Below are positions 59,332 to 64,000 of a stretch of 64,000 bases of DNA, piece by piece. Positions within the stretch are counted from its first letter, which is position 1; each line of letters starts with the position of its first letter. The notes beneath the pieces are model-generated. The model was not told the origin of the DNA, ran no database searches, and saw only the letters and a list, made by a program, of their open reading frames with translations. Made by a program: the position numbers and the translations under genes. The stretch spans positions 372,001 to 436,000 of the forward strand of contig NZ_FMXT01000001.1 in NCBI RefSeq assembly GCF_900104335.1. The letters run 5' to 3'. The stretch is from Pseudobutyrivibrio sp. YE44. GTDB taxonomy: Bacteria > Bacillota > Clostridia > Lachnospirales > Lachnospiraceae.

Positions 59332-60761
59332 TGAATCATTATCCTAATAAAAAATCTATTAGAAAAGAAATATATATTACAGCTGGATTTTTCTCACTTT
59401 TCTTTATTGGAATGATAATCTATCTCATCGGTTTCATGAAAAATGATTCCAAGGATTTTATTTATAATTCCTATAATTCTCGTTTCTCTGTGTTTGCTGA
59501 TGATGTTTCAAGAGGAAGCATATACACAGCTGACGGAGTGGAGATTGCCAAAACCAGTAAAGATAGCGAAGGAAAAGAAGTGAGAGTTTATCCTGATGAC
59601 AGGTTGTTTTGTCATGCAGTAGGATATGTAGGCAAGGGAATGTCAGGCTTAGAGGCTGAATATTCCTTTGATTTGCTGAAGAGTCACATTAGCTTGGATG
59701 AACAAATAAATAACAGTCTTACTGGTACAAAAAGTCCAGGAGATTCTCTTTATACCACCTTTGACTATGAGACTCAAAAGGCTGCCAGTGATGGGCTGAA
59801 AATGTTTGATGGTGCAGTTATAGCCATTGAGCCTTCCACAGGGAAAATCATTGCTATGGTTTCAAAGCCGGATTATAGCCCTAATACCATTGCTGAAAAG
59901 TGGGAGGAGATTAATGATTCCACTAATAAGAATACCGGCCTTATGAATCGAGCTACAAACGGCTCATACCCACCAGGATCCACTTTTAAAATTATCACCA
60001 CCTTGGCATATCTTCGTGCTACAGGAAACGATGATTTCTCTTATAATTGTAGGGGGAACTTTAAGGTGGATGATTACACCATCCATTGTAGTGGCAATAA
60101 ATCTCATGGGCAGGAAGACTTACTTAAGGCCTTTTCAAATTCATGTAATAGTGCTTATGCCTCTATGGGAGTTGAGCTTGATAGGGATGAGTTTACTAAG
60201 ACTGCAGAAGACTTATTATTTAATACCACCTTGCCAACAATGTTGAACAACACAAGGAAATCATCTTTCAAAATTGATGACGATACAAAGGAGAGTATTG
60301 TTGCTCAGACAGCGATTGGTCAGGGTCAGACTGCTGTAACACCTCTTCATATGTGTATGATAGTTTCAGCTATTGCTAACGATGGTAATCTTATGAAGCC
60401 ATATATGGCAGATAAAATCGTATCTGCAAATGGTGAAGTGATTTCTCAGACTGAGCCGGAAAGCTATGACACTATTCTTTCTCAGAATGAGGTAAATCTT
60501 CTTAATAGCTATATGGAAGCAGTTGTTATGGATGGTACAGCTGAAAAGGTGGACTTCGGAGATCTTGAGGTTTATGGCAAAACTGGAACAGCAGAGTACA
60601 CCAGCAACAAGAAGCTTACTCACTCCTGGTTTGTAGGATATGCCAAGAATGAATATGGCAAAAAGCTTGCTATAGCTGTTATTATGGAAAGCGCAGGCTA
60701 TGGAAGTAAGTATGCAGCACCTTTAGCTGCTGATGTTTTCAACGCTTATTTCGATAATTAA
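59331..60761 (+). CDS. Class B penicillin-binding protein (transpeptidase)
   Basis: A 476-residue class B PBP with one N-terminal membrane span (residues 14-34) and a short dimerisation domain. The transpeptidase domain has SxxK at Ser217 (STFK), SxN at Ser271 (SCN) and KTG at 417-419. The short pedestal resembles actinobacterial PbpA more than FtsI or PBP2. Translationally coupled to the SEDS gene by the TAATG overlap, so the two probably work as a pair in division or another growth mode. Confidence 0.93.
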   Translation: MNHYPNKKSIRKEIYITAGFFSLFFIGMIIYLIGFMKNDSKDFIYNSYNSRFSVFADDVSRGSIYTADGVEIAKTSKDSEGKEVRVYPDDRLFCHAVGYVGKGMSGLEAEYSFDLLKSHISLDEQINNSLTGTKSPGDSLYTTFDYETQKAASDGLKMFDGAVIAIEPSTGKIIAMVSKPDYSPNTIAEKWEEINDSTNKNTGLMNRATNGSYPPGSTFKIITTLAYLRATGNDDFSYNCRGNFKVDDYTIHCSGNKSHGQEDLLKAFSNSCNSAYASMGVELDRDEFTKTAEDLLFNTTLPTMLNNTRKSSFKIDDDTKESIVAQTAIGQGQTAVTPLHMCMIVSAIANDGNLMKPYMADKIVSANGEVISQTEPESYDTILSQNEVNLLNSYMEAVVMDGTAEKVDFGDLEVYGKTGTAEYTSNKKLTHSWFVGYAKNEYGKKLAIAVIMESAGYGSKYAAPLAADVFNAYFDN

Positions 60762-60791
60762 GATTTTTTCTAATTTTATTTGTGAAAAACA

Positions 60792-60820
60792 TTGCAATTT
60801 CTAAATTGCTTTGCTATAAT
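60792..60820 (+). promoter_or_regulatory. rpmB promoter
   Basis: TTGCAA (60792-60797) and TATAAT (60815-60820) have a 17-base spacer and an extended -10 TG. It is nearly the same as the rimP promoter (TTGCAA with TTTGCTATAAT), fitting two translation-related units. Confidence 0.78.
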
Positions 60821-60881
60821 CCATTTGTTGCGATTTTGACGCAACTGATTGTTTTGAAATAATTTACAAGGAGGTGCAATC

Positions 60882-61067
60882 ATGGCAAAATGTGCAGTTT
60901 GTGGAAAAGGCGCTCATTTCGGTAACAATGTGAGCCATTCTCATAGAAGATCCAATCATATGTGGAAGTCTAATGTGAAGTCCGTTAAGTGTAATGTGAA
61001 TGGAACACCTAAGAAGTTATATGTATGTACTTCTTGTTTACGTTCTGGCAAGGTTGAGCGTGCTTAA
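60882..61067 (+). CDS. rpmB: 50S ribosomal protein L28
   Basis: A 61-residue basic protein with the L28 signature MAKCAVCGKGAHFGNNVSHS and a second Cys pair near the C-terminus (VCTSCLRSGK). The four cysteines CxxC...CxxC make this the zinc-binding (C+) form. AAGGAGG precedes the start. Confidence 0.96.
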   Translation: MAKCAVCGKGAHFGNNVSHSHRRSNHMWKSNVKSVKCNVNGTPKKLYVCTSCLRSGKVERA

Positions 61068-61087
61068 TCTTACATGACACGATATTG

Positions 61088-61117
61088 AAAGTCACTCGAA
61101 AGGGTGGCTTTTATTTT
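61088..61117 (+). terminator. Terminator after rpmB
   Basis: AAAGTCACTC (61088-61097) pairs with GGGTGGCTTT (61102-61111) with two G-T pairs, followed by a T-rich tail. A TATAAT at 61128-61133 just beyond is probably the -10 of the asp23 operon. Confidence 0.78.
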
Positions 61118-61173
61118 TGCTTTAGTATATAATGTACACATCATGACAAAATATGCTAATTTGGAGGTACGTT

Positions 61174-61533
61174 ATGCAAGGTCAAATGGAAACAGAGCTT
61201 GGAAAGATTATTATAGATACAGATGTTATTGCGACCTATGCTGGTTCAGTTGCTGTTGAATGCTTCGGTATTGTAGGAATGGCAGCTGTTAATATGAAAG
61301 ACGGCTTGGTTAAGCTTCTTAAGAAAGACTATTTAAATCATGGTATTAGCGTTAATATCACAGAGAACAATGCTATTACACTTGATTTTCATGTTATTGT
61401 ATCGTATGGTGTCAGCATTGAAGCTGTCGCAGAGAACCTTATCGACACTGTAAAGTATAAGGTATCATCTTTTACAGGTTTAACAGTAGATACAATTAAT
61501 ATCTACGTTGAAGGCGTTAGGGTTATTGACTAA
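61174..61533 (+). CDS. Asp23/Gls24 family envelope stress response protein (DUF322)
   Basis: A 119-residue protein of the Asp23/Gls24 family, with GKIIIDTDVIATYAGSVAVECFGIVGMAA at the N-terminus and LDFHVIVSYGVSIEAVAENL in the middle. The role of this short YloU-type branch, always next to fakA, is not well defined. GGAGG fixes the start at 61174; an upstream in-frame ATG at 61153 has no such site. Confidence 0.93.
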   Translation: MQGQMETELGKIIIDTDVIATYAGSVAVECFGIVGMAAVNMKDGLVKLLKKDYLNHGISVNITENNAITLDFHVIVSYGVSIEAVAENLIDTVKYKVSSFTGLTVDTINIYVEGVRVID

Positions 61534-61546
61534 GGAGGAAATTTAG

Positions 61547-63055
61547 GTGGAAATCCAAACTATAGACGCGTCTTTGTTAGCAAAGATGTTCCTTTCAGGA
61601 GCAAAGAATCTTGAAGCTAAGAAAGAATGGATCAATGAGTTAAATGTATTCCCAGTACCAGATGGTGATACAGGTACAAATATGTGTATGACAATCATGT
61701 CAGCAGCTAATGCAGTAGCAGAGCTTGAAAATGCTGATATGAAGACTGTAGCAAAGGCTATTTCTTCTGGTTCCCTTAGAGGTGCTAGAGGTAACTCAGG
61801 TGTTATTTTATCTCAGCTTTTCCGTGGTCTTACAAAGGTCATGGGCTCATATGATGAGGTTACAGTTGAGATTTTAGCTGAAGCTTTTGAAAAGTCTGTT
61901 CAGACTGCTTACAAGGCAGTTATGCAGCCAAAGGAAGGTACAATCCTTACTGTAGCTAGAGGTGCTGCTGATAAGGCAGCTGAAATGGCTACAAAGACTG
62001 ATGATATTGTTGAGTTTTCAGAGGCAGTTATTGCTGAGGCAGAGGCTGTTCTTGCAAAGACTCCTGATATGCTTCCTGTATTAAAGCAGGCAGGTGTTGT
62101 TGACTCAGGTGGACAGGGCTTAGTATGTGTCCTTCAGGGTGCTTATGATGCTCTCATTGGTAAGGAAGTTGATTACACAAACTTCACACCAGAGACAGCT
62201 GCTAAGGAAGAAACAAAGTGCAAGACTACAATCGAATTCGTTATCGAGTCAGATAAGCCACTTGCTACATACCAGATTAAAGAGATTAAGGCAAAGATCG
62301 AAGCTCTTACAGTTGGTACTGTTACTGATCTTAAGATTGGTGATGAAGTTTCAGCTGCTCCTGCAAAGGAAGAGCCAGCTTTCACTGAGCCAGCTAAGGA
62401 AATGGGCTTTGTTTCAATCGCTACAGGTGATGGCCTTACATCTATCTTTACTGAGCTTGGTTGTGACTACATGATTCCAGGTGGTCAGACAATGAACCCT
62501 AGCACAGACGATATTTTAAGTGCTATCGAACATGTCAACGCAAAGACAGTATTTGTTTTACCAAACAATAAAAATATTATTCTTGCTGCAAACCAGGCAG
62601 CTTCTATCTGTAAGGATAAGAAGATTGTTGTTATCCCTACAAAGACAATTCCTCAGGGAATTACAGCTCTTATCACTTTCGATGCTGATGCAAGTGTTGA
62701 AGATAACGAAGCAAACATGAATGAGGAAATCAAGAATGTTAAGACTGGCCAGGTAACATACGCAGTTCGTGATACAGTAATCGACGACAAGCAGATTACA
62801 AAGAACGACTGGATGGGTATGGCAGACACAGGTTTACTTTCTGTAAATGCTGATATTGATGTTGCTTTCAAGGAAATGATTGACCAGATGGTTACAGAAG
62901 ATTCTGCTGTAGTTTCTATTTACTGGGGCGAAGGCAGTGACGAAGACAAGGCTGCAGCTCTTGGTAAAGCCATCGAAGAGAAGTACCCTGATCTTGAGGT
63001 AGAGATTTCTGCTGGTGGTCAGGCAGTTTATGCTTACATTGTTTCAGTGGAGTAA
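61547..63055 (+). CDS. DhaL-domain kinase, fatty acid kinase FakA-like (YloV)
   Basis: A 502-residue protein. Its N-terminal DhaL ATP-binding domain shows NVFPVPDGDTGTNM near 32-45, SGSLRGARGNSGVILSQ near 82 and DSGGQGL near 187. C-terminal substrate-binding regions follow, with an ALPNN-like FVLPNNKNI segment near 340. FakA with a FakB carrier phosphorylates fatty acids. Homologues are often ~550 residues. GTG start with AAGGAGGA upstream. Confidence 0.9.
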   Translation: MEIQTIDASLLAKMFLSGAKNLEAKKEWINELNVFPVPDGDTGTNMCMTIMSAANAVAELENADMKTVAKAISSGSLRGARGNSGVILSQLFRGLTKVMGSYDEVTVEILAEAFEKSVQTAYKAVMQPKEGTILTVARGAADKAAEMATKTDDIVEFSEAVIAEAEAVLAKTPDMLPVLKQAGVVDSGGQGLVCVLQGAYDALIGKEVDYTNFTPETAAKEETKCKTTIEFVIESDKPLATYQIKEIKAKIEALTVGTVTDLKIGDEVSAAPAKEEPAFTEPAKEMGFVSIATGDGLTSIFTELGCDYMIPGGQTMNPSTDDILSAIEHVNAKTVFVLPNNKNIILAANQAASICKDKKIVVIPTKTIPQGITALITFDADASVEDNEANMNEEIKNVKTGQVTYAVRDTVIDDKQITKNDWMGMADTGLLSVNADIDVAFKEMIDQMVTEDSAVVSIYWGEGSDEDKAAALGKAIEEKYPDLEVEISAGGQAVYAYIVSVE

Positions 63056-63060
63056 TTGTT

Positions 63061-64000
63061 ATGGATTTGTTGTCGCCTATAGACGTTATCAAAGGCGTTG
63101 GAGAAAAGACAACTAAATTATTTAATAAGTTAGGAGTATATACCATAGAGGATATACTCCTTTTTTTTCCGCGCACATATCTTGTTTATCCAAAGCCTTC
63201 TGTTCCAGATAAGGATCTGGTGAATTCTCTTGTTAGTATAGAAGGCAGAATCAAAACTAGCCCAAAAGCTTATCGTTCAAAAAACAGAATGGAAATTTTG
63301 TCAGCTATCGCTTATGTTGACGATATTCCGGTAGATTTGGTCTGGTTTAACTCTAACTATCTTAGAAGTAATTTTGAGCCTGGAAAGGTTTATATTTTCT
63401 ACGGCCGTTTAGTTTTTGATAATGGCAGATACAAAATGTCTCAGCCTGCCATTTTTACACCTGAAAAGTATTTAGAGCTGCAAAAGCAGATTCAGCCTAT
63501 TTATCATTTAACCAAGGGGTTAAGTAATAATCTGGTTTTAAAAAGTGTTAAGGAAGCCTTTGAACATTGTAGAGTTTCTAAGGATAGACTTCCAAAGGAA
63601 ATAGAGGAAAAGAACGGGTTAATGCCATATGACAAAGCTTTATTAACCTATCATTTTCCTGAAACCTTTGAAAGCTTAGTTGCTGCCAGACGTCGTCTTG
63701 CCTATGAAGAAATGTTTTTCTTTATACTTAATTCCAGGTTACAGGAAGATACGGCTGTATCTTTTCCAAATGAATTTAATCTCGAGCATCACACTAAAAC
63801 TGATGAGTTTAAAGAAAGTCTTAAATTTAAGCTTACTGGAGATCAGGAAAAGGTTTTGTCTGATATTATTTCAGATTTAACAGGAGAGTATGTGACTCAA
63901 CGATTGATTCAGGGTGATGTTGGCAGTGGTAAAACCATTGTGGCCTTTCTAGCTATGATTGATGTAGCTTTATCTGGATATCAAGCGGCCATCATGGCTC
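63061..64000 (+). CDS. recG: ATP-dependent DNA helicase RecG (3' end outside window)
   Basis: RecG remodels stalled replication forks and branched DNA. The first ~313 residues are present. The N-terminal helix-hairpin-helix and wedge region reads VIKGVGEKTTKLFNKLGV and DILLFFPRTYL. The start of the helicase core follows, with LTGDQEKVLSDI and Walker A GDVGSGKT. The frame is open to the window end. It follows fakA by five bases, in the common asp23-fakA-recG order. Confidence 0.95.
   Translation, partial: MDLLSPIDVIKGVGEKTTKLFNKLGVYTIEDILLFFPRTYLVYPKPSVPDKDLVNSLVSIEGRIKTSPKAYRSKNRMEILSAIAYVDDIPVDLVWFNSNYLRSNFEPGKVYIFYGRLVFDNGRYKMSQPAIFTPEKYLELQKQIQPIYHLTKGLSNNLVLKSVKEAFEHCRVSKDRLPKEIEEKNGLMPYDKALLTYHFPETFESLVAARRRLAYEEMFFFILNSRLQEDTAVSFPNEFNLEHHTKTDEFKESLKFKLTGDQEKVLSDIISDLTGEYVTQRLIQGDVGSGKTIVAFLAMIDVALSGYQAAIMA

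Overview
The window is AT-rich, gene-dense DNA with Gram-positive signals: strong AGGAGG-type ribosome binding sites, TTGACA/TATAAT promoters and hairpin-plus-T-run terminators. It contains the Firmicutes gene orders rimP-nusA-rnpM-ylxQ-infB-rbfA-nrnA-truB-ribF, cmk-ispH-rpsA, asp23-fakA-recG and zapA-U32 peptidase. It also has a six-gene Rnf complex, a sodium-pump decarboxylase cluster, an intracellular GH43 glycosidase, a chemotaxis methyltransferase and a FliD-like protein. This suggests a motile, anaerobic, plant-polysaccharide-using Lachnospiraceae, most like Butyrivibrio or Pseudobutyrivibrio. The genus is an inference, since no rRNA gene is present.

Layout. 1-4.4 kb: end of the histidine operon (hisH, hisF), an orphan FliD-like protein, and a split IMP-forming pair (PurO-type cyclohydrolase plus stand-alone AICAR transformylase). 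4.4-12.7 kb: the translation/ribosome-maturation operon behind a leader with an attenuator-like hairpin. 12.7-17.6 kb: an NlpC/P60 hydrolase, a SEC-C protein, GH43 and an unknown membrane protein. 17.6-20.1 kb: aroA and tyrA on the minus strand. 20.2-28.6 kb: an EF-G paralogue with altered GTPase motifs, leuS, icd and a large unknown membrane protein with WG-like repeats. 28.9-30.3 kb: scpAB. 30.4-35.6 kb: a five-gene biotin/Na+ cluster pairing a 12S-like and a 5S-like carboxyltransferase with a biotin carrier and OadB/OadG pump subunits. 35.7-42.6 kb: an RpiR regulator, a flavoprotein, cmk-ispH-rpsA, cheR and a YprB-like exonuclease. 42.8-47.8 kb: rnfCDGEAB. 47.9-54.1 kb: proB, UPF0291, formyl-THF cyclo-ligase, proA, miaB, ruvA and ruvB. 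54.1-55.4 kb: an accessory patch with an SF0329 protein, a small membrane protein and a decayed reading frame. 55.4-64 kb: zapA, a U32 peptidase, an FtsW/RodA-PBP pair, rpmB, asp23, fakA and the start of recG.

The genes are mainly core metabolism and information processing. I see no phage, insertion sequence, CRISPR, tRNA or defence island. The Rnf complex and the decarboxylase cluster both handle ion gradients and probably connect redox and C3/C4 carboxylate metabolism to energy conservation.

The most unusual content lies between genes. Four or five copies of a roughly 85-100-base nested-stem element (near 1.3, 3.2, 24.9, 28.8 and 41.5 kb) share loop and flank sequences, while their outer stems differ completely yet stay paired. 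Three copies sit directly upstream of a ribosome binding site. A second family of double-hairpin repeats ending in GATGAGG occurs four times. The ruvA-ruvB gap is four perfect hairpins in a row. I propose the nested-stem element as the best candidate for something undescribed.
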